Shown in pieces: positions 1 through 8,231 of a DNA stretch of 64,000 nt (its first letter is position 1; the number at the start of each line of letters is the position of its first letter). The DNA lies in the NCBI RefSeq assembly GCF_008369935.1, contig NZ_VTUZ01000043.1:1-64000 (forward strand), in the 5' to 3' direction. This stretch comes from Paraburkholderia panacisoli (GTDB lineage Bacteria; Pseudomonadota; Gammaproteobacteria; Burkholderiales; Burkholderiaceae). A program made the translations under genes and the position numbers. The notes beneath the pieces were generated by a model, which did no database searches, was not told the DNA's origin, and saw nothing but the letters and a program-made list of their open reading frames with translations.

Positions 1-61
1 CTCGCACCAGTGGGTTGTCGGTCATCGCGGCGCTGCTACCCACGTTATAGCTCGTCGCCAT
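1..61 (-). CDS. possible 5' end of a gene running off the left edge
   Basis: Read leftward from an ATG at 61-59, the strand stays open to the window edge and gives about 20 residues beginning MATSYNVG and containing MTDNPL. The stretch is too short to assign a family. Only a weak purine-rich stretch precedes the ATG, so this may equally be chance. Confidence 0.2.
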   Translation of the reverse strand, partial: MATSYNVGSSAAMTDNPLVR

Positions 62-454
62 TGTGAAATCGTTTCTTCAGGAACACCGTACCCGGCACGG
101 GTTTGGGAAGCTGAGTATTCGTTATCGGACGCAGGCGCACCCGTAGACTCGAAGCTAAAACGGCAATCGTCTAGCGTTTGGGTCGACTTATTCGTAGTCC
201 ACGGGTGCATGTCCCGCCTCGACTGGCAGCTCGCTGCCAGTCCCACAGTATCGATGAAAGCGGGACGGACTATCTATACAGGGTCGATTCCGGCGACTCG
301 TCGGGAGCCCAGGTTCGCCCGTCAGCGGATCGGTAACTCAGCTGTCCGGTGAATGGCATTGCGCATCCGTCGGCATTCGCCGGCCCCAACCGATTGATGC
401 CGATTCCCTTTATCCATTACTCTGGCGAATACCTGCTTATCGCGATCGGCGGTT
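62..454. other. no gene recognised
   Basis: About 390 bases with only short overlapping open frames on both strands. None has a recognisable motif or a convincing ribosome binding site. It may hold the promoter of the acetyltransferase gene to the right; no clear promoter or repeat was found. Confidence 0.4.
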
Positions 455-928
455 GTGATGAATCTGGATTTTCGGCTGGCCGTCCCCGGAGACTCGGAAT
501 GGCTATTTGACACGTACCGGCGAACGATGAAACGTTTCGTTACCTCAGCGTACGGCTGGGACGACGACGTGCAGCAAGCGGGGTTTGCAAAAAGCCTTCG
601 CCAAGGCTCTTGTCAAATAGTTACATGGGAAGGCAGTCGATGCGGGTTCATGCACTGGGACGTCGAACCGGATCTCATATGGCTGAGGATGCTGTGCATC
701 GTGCCGGAGATGCAACACAAGTCGATCGGCAGTGCGGCGCTTGCCAAGGTCATGTCGTTGTCCAGTCACTTACAAAAACCGCTGTACTTGAATGTCTTCG
801 TATGCAACCGGGCTGCCTATAACTGGTACAGCAGAATCGGGTTTGTCGAAATCGACAACGACGGCAAGGTTGCCACTTTGGTGCTTGCTCCTTCGTCGTC
901 ACCGGCTCTTGTGGAACGGCATGCGTAG
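455..928 (+). CDS. GNAT-family N-acetyltransferase
   Basis: A 157-residue protein with the GNAT layout: an N-terminal FRLAVPGD segment, a central strand ending LRMLCIVPEMQHKSIGSA (the V/I-x-P-x-x-x-x-x-G-x-A acetyl-CoA loop), and a C-terminal NRAAYNWYSRIGF segment with the usual Asn and Tyr of motif B. The length is normal for a single-domain GNAT. The first codon is GTG at 455, with an ATG directly after it at 458; neither has a strong Shine-Dalgarno, so the ATG is equally likely. It should transfer an acetyl group from acetyl-CoA to an amine, but the substrate cannot be told. It stands alone, convergent with the GlxA-like regulator gene. Confidence 0.8.
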   Translation: MMNLDFRLAVPGDSEWLFDTYRRTMKRFVTSAYGWDDDVQQAGFAKSLRQGSCQIVTWEGSRCGFMHWDVEPDLIWLRMLCIVPEMQHKSIGSAALAKVMSLSSHLQKPLYLNVFVCNRAAYNWYSRIGFVEIDNDGKVATLVLAPSSSPALVERHA

Positions 929-1013
929 TTTCTCAAGCACCGTGTCTCCATCGGGAACAGCCAGGTTCGGCCCGATTTAAGACGTTCGGCGTCGCTGCCC
1001 GGGTCGTTGATAA

Positions 1014-2033
1014 TCACTTGCTTGTTGCGAACCGCCGCGCGTATTCTTTTGGGCTCACCCCGAAGCGGCGTGTAAAGGCCTTCCTTAGTACGTCGACGCT
1101 GTGGTAACCACTCCGACGACAGATCTCTTCCATCGATCGCTCCCCGAGCTGAAGCGAACGACAGATCGCTTCGAGCCGGACGTCTTCGACGTATCTCGCG
1201 GGAGTGGTCTGCAATTCTCGCTGGAACATGCGTATCAGCGTCCTGACGCTGGTTGAAAGTCGGGCTGCCAGTATCTCGACGGTAAGGTCCCTCTGCAGAT
1301 GCTCACCGATCCAGAGGCACAATTCGTCCAGACTTGAATTGTGTGTACGCTGTGACTGAAGTGCGACGCTAAACTGCGCCTGTCCGCCGGGACGGCGCAA
1401 AAACAGAACCAGATTCCTGGCAATCTCCAAAGCGAAGTCATTTCCCAGATCTTCGCTCACCAGGGCAAGCGCGAGGTCTATTCCCGACGATATGCCCGCC
1501 GACGTGTACACGTTACCGTCTTTCACCCAGATCGGAGCCGGATCAACCTGCACCTGGGGGTAGCGCTCCGCCAGGCGCTGTGCCGCGCCCCAATGAGTCG
1601 TCGCCCTGCGTCCGTTCAGAAGGCCTGCTGCAGCCAGGGCAAACGCTCCGACACATATCGAGCACACGCGCCGTACTGTCTGCGAGCGCGTTCGGATCCA
1701 CTCTATGGCTGTCTGATCAAGCTGATCGAACGTCCTGGTGCCCGTAGTCACGAGCAACGTGTCGATCGGCTCGTTCGCGCGACGCTCCTGTTCGAGGGTG
1801 CGATGCCCCCTGAGCCCAATACCTGTTTCGCTCTCCAGGTGCACATCGGCAGCCGAGCAAACCAGTTCGAGTGCGTATGGGGCAGTTTTACCACCGTGCA
1901 GCTGATTCGCCCACGCGAATACTTCCGCTGGGCCGATCACGTCGAGCGCGTCCACCGGGGGCAAACCCAATATCACAATCCGCTTGGCCGTTGCACCCGC
2001 AGGCGGGTCGAGCGGCTTCGTCCGTTTTCTCAT
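1014..2033 (-). CDS. GlxA family transcriptional regulator (DJ-1/PfpI + AraC)
   Basis: A 339-residue protein. Residues about 18-190 form a DJ-1/PfpI-like class I amidotransferase domain, with the nucleophile-elbow segment SICVGAFALA and LLNGRRATTHW as in GlxA-type regulators. Residues about 235-335 form an AraC DNA-binding domain with two helix-turn-helix motifs and the typical ending RRFGVSPKEYARRF. Such proteins are cytoplasmic activators whose N-terminal domain is thought to sense a small ligand rather than act as an amidase. It is divergent from the HD-domain gene; the 130-base gap holds a perfect 10-bp inverted repeat (2074-2108), a plausible operator for both genes. Confidence 0.88.
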   Translation of the reverse strand: MRKRTKPLDPPAGATAKRIVILGLPPVDALDVIGPAEVFAWANQLHGGKTAPYALELVCSAADVHLESETGIGLRGHRTLEQERRANEPIDTLLVTTGTRTFDQLDQTAIEWIRTRSQTVRRVCSICVGAFALAAAGLLNGRRATTHWGAAQRLAERYPQVQVDPAPIWVKDGNVYTSAGISSGIDLALALVSEDLGNDFALEIARNLVLFLRRPGGQAQFSVALQSQRTHNSSLDELCLWIGEHLQRDLTVEILAARLSTSVRTLIRMFQRELQTTPARYVEDVRLEAICRSLQLGERSMEEICRRSGYHSVDVLRKAFTRRFGVSPKEYARRFATSK

Positions 2034-2073
2034 AGAGCCGCATTCGCATGTTCAGGCATAGGGCAACCCATTG

Positions 2074-2108
2074 TGGCATAAATCGTCCATAAGCTGTCAT
2101 TTATGCCA
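2074..2108. promoter_or_regulatory. inverted repeat between divergent GlxA-like and HD genes
   Basis: Perfect 10-bp arms TGGCATAAAT (2074-2083) and ATTTATGCCA (2099-2108) with a 15-base spacer lie in the gap between the divergent starts at 2033 and 2167. Position and symmetry fit an operator for the adjacent AraC-type regulator. This is inference from sequence only. Confidence 0.55.
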
Positions 2109-2166
2109 TCCTCGAACTGGCTAGACTGGGCTGCTATGCAACTTCACATGTCCTGGAGGGCATGCC

Positions 2167-2808
2167 ATGCGTGAACCTGTGATTATCGGAGGAGTTCGGG
2201 CTCCTGACTCGGATATCGCCTCCAAAGCCGCTTCGCTCGTCGAAAGAGTCCATTCCACGGCGATGATGCATCACGTGCATCGGACATGGTGGTTCGCCGA
2301 ATTCCTCGGCAAGAAGCGAGGTCTGAAATACGACCGCGAAGTGGTGTACCTCGCCTCCCTGCTTCACGATCTGGGCCTGACGGATGAATTTGCCGCAGAC
2401 CAACGCTTTGAAGTAGACGGCGCCGATGCGGCCAGCCGCCTTTTGCTGGCCCATGGCTACCCGGAATCGAAAGCGGAACTTGTGTGGGATGCAATCGCGT
2501 TTCACTCCGCTGGCGGCCTCGCCGACCGCAAGCAGCCAGAAATCGCCCTCGTCTATATGGGCGCCCATCTCGACGTCTTCGGGCTCTTTCTGGACGAAGT
2601 CACGCCCTCACTGATCGATGACACGCTTACGCTTTACCCGCGCGTTGGATTCAAAGCGGCGTTTACCGAAGCGTTGGCTGAAGTCGCCAGAAAGAAACCC
2701 CATACGACTGTGGGTACAGGCATCGCCGATATCGGGCGTCGCCACGTACACGGTTTCGACATTCCGAACGTGTGCGACCTGATCCATGATGCTCCGTTTG
2801 AAAGCTGA
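2167..2808 (+). CDS. HD domain-containing protein (phosphohydrolase/hydratase type)
   Basis: A 213-residue protein preceded by a good ribosome binding site (TGGAGGG). It carries the metal-binding HD signature: an early His (MHHVHRTW), the HD pair in SLLHDLGLTD, and a later His in AIAFHSAGG. The arrangement resembles the small HD proteins that include cyanamide hydratase-like enzymes, but activity cannot be assigned. The gene is divergent from the GlxA-like regulator gene and shares its operator region, so it is probably the regulated target. A glutathione S-transferase gene follows on the same strand about 130 bases on, which hints at detoxification. Confidence 0.8.
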   Translation: MREPVIIGGVRAPDSDIASKAASLVERVHSTAMMHHVHRTWWFAEFLGKKRGLKYDREVVYLASLLHDLGLTDEFAADQRFEVDGADAASRLLLAHGYPESKAELVWDAIAFHSAGGLADRKQPEIALVYMGAHLDVFGLFLDEVTPSLIDDTLTLYPRVGFKAAFTEALAEVARKKPHTTVGTGIADIGRRHVHGFDIPNVCDLIHDAPFES

Positions 2809-2936
2809 CATAGCGCTTCGCTAGCACGCATGCTGCTTGGGCCACTACAGATGTGGCGCGCGAAGCATGTTTCTGCGCTCCTCTCTTTCAGTGGCCGGCC
2901 ACCGTGTCAGTTGATGTCGGAAGGGCGCGCTTATGA

Positions 2937-3587
2937 ATGAAGGTGCCTGCCCTGAACGTTATGGAAGATCCGCTCATGGCAGCGGTCCGTCTTTACGGAG
3001 CGCAAACAGGTAACAGCCGAAGGGCGGCCATTGCCCTGGAGGAGGCTGACATTCCGTATTCCGTCATCCGGGTGGATCTGAGAGCCGGAGAGCACAAGAC
3101 TGCTGCATTTCGAGCACTTAACCCGCGTGGCCTCATCCCGGTTATGGTCGAAGAACGCGAGGAGGAGGCGGATTTCATCCTCACCCAGTCGAACGCGATC
3201 ATGCTGTATGCGGCGAGTCGATCTCGCGAAAGGCTAATGCCTGGATCGGGCCCGGCAGCAGGCCTGTTTTTCGATCGCCTGTTCTATTTCGTCACTGAAA
3301 TTATCGCACCCAACGGCAGCGCTTTCGCGCTGACACAAGAAGGCCACGAACACAGCGCCGCATTTTTAGCCGGCCGCTCGCTCGAGGCTCTCGTTCAGGC
3401 CGAACGATTCCTCAGAGACGCGCCATACATGGCGGGCGACAGCTTCACAGTCGCCGACACCGCGGCCTACACGAGCGCCTTCGCCGAGCGGCATGCCCTC
3501 GACTGGTCCGGGTTGCCGCTGCTCAACGCGTGGTACACGAGGAACAATGCGCGGCCCGGCGTCGTCCGTGGCATGGGCGCTTTCTAG
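2937..3587 (+). CDS. glutathione S-transferase family protein
   Basis: Up to 216 residues. The thioredoxin-like N-terminal half starts VRLYGAQTGNSRRAAIALEE, has the conserved cis-Pro context NPRGLIPVMV, and the glutathione-contact QSNAIMLYAA (equivalent to the usual ES-x-AI). The helical C-terminal half carries FTVADTAAYTS (the N-capping box) and ends near an Arg-Pro pair, as in many bacterial GSTs. The likely catalytic residue is the Ser or Asn of TGNS. The ATG at 2976, with GGAAG eight bases before it, fits the domain start better than the upstream ATG at 2937. Likely cytoplasmic, conjugating or reducing electrophiles; the substrate is unknown. Confidence 0.85.
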   Translation: MKVPALNVMEDPLMAAVRLYGAQTGNSRRAAIALEEADIPYSVIRVDLRAGEHKTAAFRALNPRGLIPVMVEEREEEADFILTQSNAIMLYAASRSRERLMPGSGPAAGLFFDRLFYFVTEIIAPNGSAFALTQEGHEHSAAFLAGRSLEALVQAERFLRDAPYMAGDSFTVADTAAYTSAFAERHALDWSGLPLLNAWYTRNNARPGVVRGMGAF

Positions 3588-3671
3588 CGCGGCCCTCATT
3601 CAGGACCGGGAGGGTCGAAGGATGCCACCCGGGTTGCCTGCGGAGCCCTCATGTCAAAAAGAACTTGCAAC

Positions 3672-3717
3672 TAAGAGCATATGCTCCTATATTAACTGGC
3701 AGGAGCATATGCTCTTA
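3672..3717. promoter_or_regulatory. double-palindrome operator upstream of the NmrA-marR pair
   Basis: Two 17-base arms (3672-3688 and 3701-3717) are perfect reverse complements with a 12-base spacer. Each arm itself contains the 12-bp palindrome GAGCATATGCTC (3675-3686 and 3703-3714). The structure ends 20 bases before the start of the NmrA-type gene. It looks like two dimer sites for the MarR-type regulator encoded just downstream. Confidence 0.7.
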
Positions 3718-3737
3718 ACTTTCTGAGGATCAAGATC

Positions 3738-4619
3738 ATGAACGAAACGACCATTCTTGTAAGCGGCGCGACCGGCCGTACCGGTGGTGCAGCCATCGAC
3801 GAACTGCTCCAGATGGGCAAGCGTGTACGCGCTTACGTGCGCTCGGACGACGAGCGGGCAGCGGCGCTGAGGGCGCGCGGCGTTGATATCGCCGTCGGGG
3901 ATTTCTCCGACATCGATGACATCCGTGCGGCCATGGAGGGTGTCAGCTCCGCCTACTTCCTTCACCCGATCGCACCGGGGATTCTCGGGGCCGCAGCCTA
4001 TTTCGCGCAGGCCGCGAAGGAAGCCGGCGTCACTGCGATCGTCAATATGTCGCAGATTTCGGCGCGGCGAAGGTCGACCAGCCATGCGGCGCAGGACCAC
4101 TGGATTTCGGAGCAGGTCTTCAACTGGTCGGGTGTGCCTACGACGCATCTGCGGCCCACCTTCTTTGCGGATTGGCTGGTCTACCCGCATTTTGCAAAGC
4201 AAATCTGGGCCAGAAAGAAGATCGATTTTCCGTTCGAAAACGGCCGTCACGCTCCGATCAGCTCGGACGACCAGGGCAGGGTCATCGCTCACATTCTGGC
4301 GAATCCAGCAGACCATGGCGGCAAGACTTACACTCTCCACGGCCCGGTCGAGATGAACCACAGGGAAATCGCTGCAGCCATGAGTGAGGTGCTCGGCGTG
4401 ACGATCGAATACGCCCCGGCTTCGATCGAAGATTTCAAACGCCAGATGGAGCAGGTGTACAAGTTCCCTCCGTTCCTTGTGCAGCACCTCGTCGAAGTCG
4501 CGCAGCACTATCGGGAAGGGGTGTTCCAGGGTACTAACGATGCCGTCGAGAAAATCACCGGGACGCCGGCGCTTTCTGTCCCGGCTTTCATCGAGAAGTA
4601 TCGGAGCGCTTTTGCCTGA
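3738..4619 (+). CDS. NmrA/SDR-type NAD(P)-binding oxidoreductase
   Basis: A 293-residue atypical short-chain dehydrogenase. The N-terminal Rossmann motif VSGATGRTGG is the GxxGxxG dinucleotide site. HLRPTFFADW and the C-terminal VEVAQHYREGVF with ENDAV-like spacing are typical of NmrA, azoreductase or QOR2-type proteins. The usual Tyr-Lys pair is not obvious, as in regulatory NmrA-like proteins, so the protein may be a redox sensor or a quinone reductase. The start follows GAGGATCAAG. It sits directly behind a strong double palindrome and is followed, after 52 bases, by a marR-type gene, so the pair is probably co-transcribed and autoregulated. Confidence 0.82.
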   Translation: MNETTILVSGATGRTGGAAIDELLQMGKRVRAYVRSDDERAAALRARGVDIAVGDFSDIDDIRAAMEGVSSAYFLHPIAPGILGAAAYFAQAAKEAGVTAIVNMSQISARRRSTSHAAQDHWISEQVFNWSGVPTTHLRPTFFADWLVYPHFAKQIWARKKIDFPFENGRHAPISSDDQGRVIAHILANPADHGGKTYTLHGPVEMNHREIAAAMSEVLGVTIEYAPASIEDFKRQMEQVYKFPPFLVQHLVEVAQHYREGVFQGTNDAVEKITGTPALSVPAFIEKYRSAFA

Positions 4620-4671
4620 CGAACGCGCGAGGCAGCCTGGGCAATTTGATCAACATTGAGGAGGACACGAG

Positions 4672-5130
4672 ATGCTGCCGGAAAACCAACCCATCGGGGT
4701 CGATCAATGCAACTGCTTTACGGTGAGGAAAGCAGCCCGTCAGATCTCGCGACTTTACGACGCCTGTCTCCAGCCGTCCGGCCTTCGCATCACGCAGTTT
4801 CTTATCCTGGCGACCCTGAATGAACAGCAGAGCGCCTCGGTCAATGCTCTTGCCGAACGCCTCGACATCGAACGGACAGCGATGGGAAAAATGATCGGTT
4901 TTTTGGAGCGCGATGGTTTTGTGACGATGCGGCCGTCTCCCACGGACGGTCGCATCCGTATCGTCGAACTCACTCCGGAGGGAACGGATCTTTTTGAACG
5001 GGCGGCGCCGCTTTGGCTTGAAGCGCAGCATCAGTTCAGCATCATGAACGGGCCAAAAAATGTGGCCGTGATGCGCCGGAGCCTTTCGCAGATGAAGGTC
5101 GACAATGGTGCGACATCTTCCGCCGAATAA
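4672..5130 (+). CDS. MarR family transcriptional regulator
   Basis: A 152-residue winged-helix protein. It has a dimerisation helix, a recognition helix in NALAERLDIERTAMGKMIGFLERDGFV, and a wing with the conserved Asp-Arg-x-R pattern PSPTDGRIRIVELTPEG. N-terminal cysteine in VDQCNCFTVRKAARQISRLYD is seen in MarR proteins that regulate NAD(P)-binding oxidoreductase genes; whether it senses oxidants is not shown. An excellent ribosome binding site (GAGGAGG) precedes the ATG. It follows the NmrA-type gene and probably binds the palindromes at 3672-3717. Confidence 0.88.
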   Translation: MLPENQPIGVDQCNCFTVRKAARQISRLYDACLQPSGLRITQFLILATLNEQQSASVNALAERLDIERTAMGKMIGFLERDGFVTMRPSPTDGRIRIVELTPEGTDLFERAAPLWLEAQHQFSIMNGPKNVAVMRRSLSQMKVDNGATSSAE

Positions 5131-5274
5131 CCGCTTGTCTGTCTGTTTCGTCGACTGTGCAGTTCGCATCGACAGTACCCAGTGGCCGAAGCGTGCCAGG
5201 AAGCGGCCCGTCGTAATCCGACTAACCCGAGGTCCCCTCCTATGCCCGTCATCGTTTCACAGAGACGGTAAAAC

Positions 5275-6321
5275 TCACCGGGGCGCCATGACACGCAGCA
5301 CCGGACGTCCGTCGACGTTTTTCAGCGGGAAATAGGCACGATGCGTCGATGGATCGACACTAACCACATGCGCGTTGGGCCCGATCCGACCTTCGCCGAT
5401 TTTCGACACGGTTGAGAGACCCACGGTAAACATCGACACGATGCCTGCTTCGCCAGCAACATAGAGCGTGCCCGGACCTGGATCGAAGGCGAGCACATCG
5501 GGATCACCGCCAACGTCGAATGACTGGACGAGATGCCTGGTGAGCAGGTTCAGCGTCAGCAGTCTGTCGTTGCCTTCGCACGCGACGAACGCGAGGTGTC
5601 GTTGCGCAACGATATAGAGGCCGTGGTTGCCGCGTGCGCCCGGCAGATCGATCCGGGCGACGATTGTGTCGGTCGATGGATCGATTTCGACGAGTTGTCC
5701 TCGCGACTGGACATTGACGAAGATGTGACGGGACGCTGCATCGTACTGGGTGTTGCCGACTTCGCCACCCAACGGGATCGCGTTGGTGCGGCGATTGGAT
5801 CGGGTATCGATCACAGTTTCGGTCCCACCCGTCTCGTCCGATACATAGAGCTTCCGGGTGTCCGGTGCATATGCCATCCCGTCCGGATAAACGCCACCCT
5901 GCATGCGTGCGGTGATTTTCAGGGTGGCCTCGTCGATGGCAACGACTTCGTTCGTGCCGGTCGCGGACGCGTACACGCGCAACAGTTCAGGTATCACCAG
6001 GACGCCATGAACGGCAGCGATGTTGCCAATGCGGGCAACGACACGTGAGTTTTTCGTGTCGAAGACGATTACTTCGTTGTCGCCCAGGTGTGCGATGAAC
6101 AGCAGATGCCGGTCGGGGTCGTAGCTTTCGTAATCGAGCCGGGAGGCGCGACCCGGCAGCGGGATGTCGGCGACATGCGTCAGCGGCAGTTCGACCATGG
6201 GTGAAGTGCCAGCAGCGGTCGCACTGTGATGGACGACGAGTGCCGCCGCAATCGCGACCATCAAAGGAACGACGAATAACATTGCAGCGTAGTGACGGTT
6301 CGTGTCGATTCGATCGTTCAT
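5275..6321 (-). CDS. YncE-like beta-propeller protein, exported
   Basis: A 348-residue protein when started at the ATG at 6321, which overlaps the stop of the upstream MFS gene as ATGA. An N-terminal hydrophobic helix (about residues 12-32) followed by HSATAAG suggests a signal peptide or anchor. The body consists of repeated blades of the seven-bladed propeller type, with repeated motifs such as RHLLFIAH, NEVIVFDT, TRKLYVSDE, GQLVEIDP and GTLYVAGEA. Known relatives (YncE family) are periplasmic with unclear roles. The overlap with the transporter gene indicates co-translation. A longer upstream reading of this frame lies inside the MFS gene and is not credible. Confidence 0.78.
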   Translation of the reverse strand: MNDRIDTNRHYAAMLFVVPLMVAIAAALVVHHSATAAGTSPMVELPLTHVADIPLPGRASRLDYESYDPDRHLLFIAHLGDNEVIVFDTKNSRVVARIGNIAAVHGVLVIPELLRVYASATGTNEVVAIDEATLKITARMQGGVYPDGMAYAPDTRKLYVSDETGGTETVIDTRSNRRTNAIPLGGEVGNTQYDAASRHIFVNVQSRGQLVEIDPSTDTIVARIDLPGARGNHGLYIVAQRHLAFVACEGNDRLLTLNLLTRHLVQSFDVGGDPDVLAFDPGPGTLYVAGEAGIVSMFTVGLSTVSKIGEGRIGPNAHVVSVDPSTHRAYFPLKNVDGRPVLRVMAPR

Positions 6322-7583
6322 GACGAGCCTCCGTCGGGCCTGACATGACGAAATGCGACGAGCAGCGAAAGATCGTAGGCAATCTTCAGCGCACCGCACG
6401 CGACAAGTGGAGCACCGAGCCACCCAAGGCCCAGCAATACGCCTGAAAGGGTGGGCGCGAGCGCTGCAGCCAGGCTTCGCGGAACCGCAGTAAAGCTCGC
6501 CGCCGCCGGACGCTCCCCGGACGTGACGACTGACATCACGTAGGCGCTGCGTGTGGGCACGTCCATCTGCGAAAGTGCACTGCGTGCGAGAAGCAGCGCG
6601 AGGGTCAGCGTGAGGGTAGGCGCAAACGCTGCGGCAATCAGGCATAGGCTCGAGGGGATATGCGTGAACACCATTGTGTTGAGCAGGCCGATGCGGCGCG
6701 ACAACGGTGCCGCGGCCAGTTGAGAGCCGGCGCCAAGCAGCCCGGCCCAAAAAAAGAACTGACCGGCCGCGCCGAGCGAAAGTCCGAACCGCTGGATCAA
6801 CCACAGGGTCAGCAGCGAGTTGACGAGAAGTCCGCCCGCGAAGGCGTCAACGCTAAAGAGCAGCGCAAGGCGGATGACAATCCCGCGTGAAGGACCAAGC
6901 GGTACGCGCGGCGCGTCGGTCCTGGACTCGCGTGCCGGCAGACGCCGGTAGAGCAGCAAGATAACGAATCCTGCCGTCGCGTAGACGATGAACATCACGC
7001 GTATCGCCGTGAGTGGCGAAGCACCTGAGTGGGCGCTGATTGAACCGGGCAGGCCAGCCGCGAGGGCGCCGACAGCGGCGGACAGTCCACCGACCAGGCT
7101 ATACCGTGCAAACAGGGCGGTCCGTGCGTCGCCCGTTGCGGCTTCCGCGAGCCTTGCATGCTCGAGCGGAAGAAACAGGCTGACATCGCCGGAACTCGGG
7201 TTCAGCGTGCCGATGAACGCGACGACGAGTAGCGGCCACAGCGAAGACAGTCCTGCGAAAGCAAGACCTGTAGCCATCATCAGCACCGCCGCGAAGAGCA
7301 ACAGGCCCCGCTGCGCAATGCGATTGCCTACGAGACCCACCAGGGCCGTCGCGATGGCCGACCCGAACAACGTGGTTGTGCTGATGAGCCCGACAGCCAG
7401 TTGCCCAAAGCCGAGCACCAGCAGATAGCCGGGTAGCAGTACTGCGATAAAACCATCGCAGATGCCGCGCAGACCACGGGCAACAAGCAGGATCGAGGCG
7501 CCCTCGTCGACTCCTTCTGGAAGGAGCAATGTAGACAACCGTGCCCTGACTGCTCGCTTGGCCATGCATCCAGGTATGCGCAT
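6318..7583 (-). CDS. MFS transporter
   Basis: About 421 residues from the ATG at 7583; 7565 is an alternative start. Twelve hydrophobic segments are visible, and ARGLRGICDGFIAVLLPGYLLVLGF near the N-terminus with the loop GNRIAQRGLL after TM2-3 is typical of the major facilitator superfamily. The halves are joined by a basic loop (RRLPARESRTDAPRVPLG). The substrate is unknown; the fold resembles drug or metabolite exporters. Its stop overlaps the start of the beta-propeller gene by four bases, so the two form an operon. The open frame extends further upstream to 7709 without a good start. Confidence 0.8.
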   Translation of the reverse strand: MRIPGCMAKRAVRARLSTLLLPEGVDEGASILLVARGLRGICDGFIAVLLPGYLLVLGFGQLAVGLISTTTLFGSAIATALVGLVGNRIAQRGLLLFAAVLMMATGLAFAGLSSLWPLLVVAFIGTLNPSSGDVSLFLPLEHARLAEAATGDARTALFARYSLVGGLSAAVGALAAGLPGSISAHSGASPLTAIRVMFIVYATAGFVILLLYRRLPARESRTDAPRVPLGPSRGIVIRLALLFSVDAFAGGLLVNSLLTLWLIQRFGLSLGAAGQFFFWAGLLGAGSQLAAAPLSRRIGLLNTMVFTHIPSSLCLIAAAFAPTLTLTLALLLARSALSQMDVPTRSAYVMSVVTSGERPAAASFTAVPRSLAAALAPTLSGVLLGLGWLGAPLVACGALKIAYDLSLLVAFRHVRPDGGSS

Positions 7584-8231
7584 TGTCCTTGCACCATGTA
7601 AAGAGTGCGTCATGGAACAGCATGCCATAACGCAGCTGTTCGTGACTGTTCGCAAAGGTGCGTGACAACCCGATGTATATCGCGAAATGGCCAACTGCTT
7701 CCGGGACAAGGTTTTTGGATATCGAGCGCATTACCTTCAAAAGGCGCGGGGCTGACAGGTTCAAAAGCGATTGGATGTCTCGTGTACCCGAGTGGCTGCA
7801 GAGGGGCGACACCGCTCTGATGACTCATTGATTTTTCTGTTGCGGTGATAACCGGCCCATTACCCCGTCAGTTTGTCAGACCCACGCGCCAACGTGACAG
7901 TGCCATCAGGCGAGTAGCCGCCGCATCTAGCCACCCGCACATGGGGCGCGAGCCCGTTCTTAACTTTGCGCGATTCCTCGGGTTCGACTCGTAGTCGAAT
8001 GCGTGTATCGACCCTCGCAGCCGCACGTTTTTTAGCGGGCACTCCAACTGAATTGACGTCCCGTCATCCGGGCCGGGGTTGCAGCGACAGTAAGCGCATA
8101 CAGGAATTTACCCGGTGCAACTCCTTCGTCAAGAATGACGCATTTAAGGAAATAAAAAAGCTTGCATTCCGCCAGCGGAAAACTATCTTGAGTTAACAAA
8201 ATGACTCTTGGCTCGGCACCGGAGGAGACCC
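7584..8231. other. intergenic region, no gene recognised
   Basis: About 650 bases between the MFS gene and the LacI-type regulator gene, holding the promoters of both divergent units. Short open frames here lack motifs. A stretch near 7785-7815 looks superficially tRNA-like but does not fold (see rejected). A clear ribosome binding site, GGAGGAG, lies at 8220-8226 for the regulator gene. Confidence 0.4.

Noticed and set aside
7783..7815. tRNA-like string (CCCGAGTGGCTGCAGAGG) resembling the D-arm of tRNA-Ser or tRNA-Leu
   Set aside because: No acceptor stem, anticodon arm or T-arm with GTTCRA follows at the needed distances; the resemblance is limited to one short stretch.
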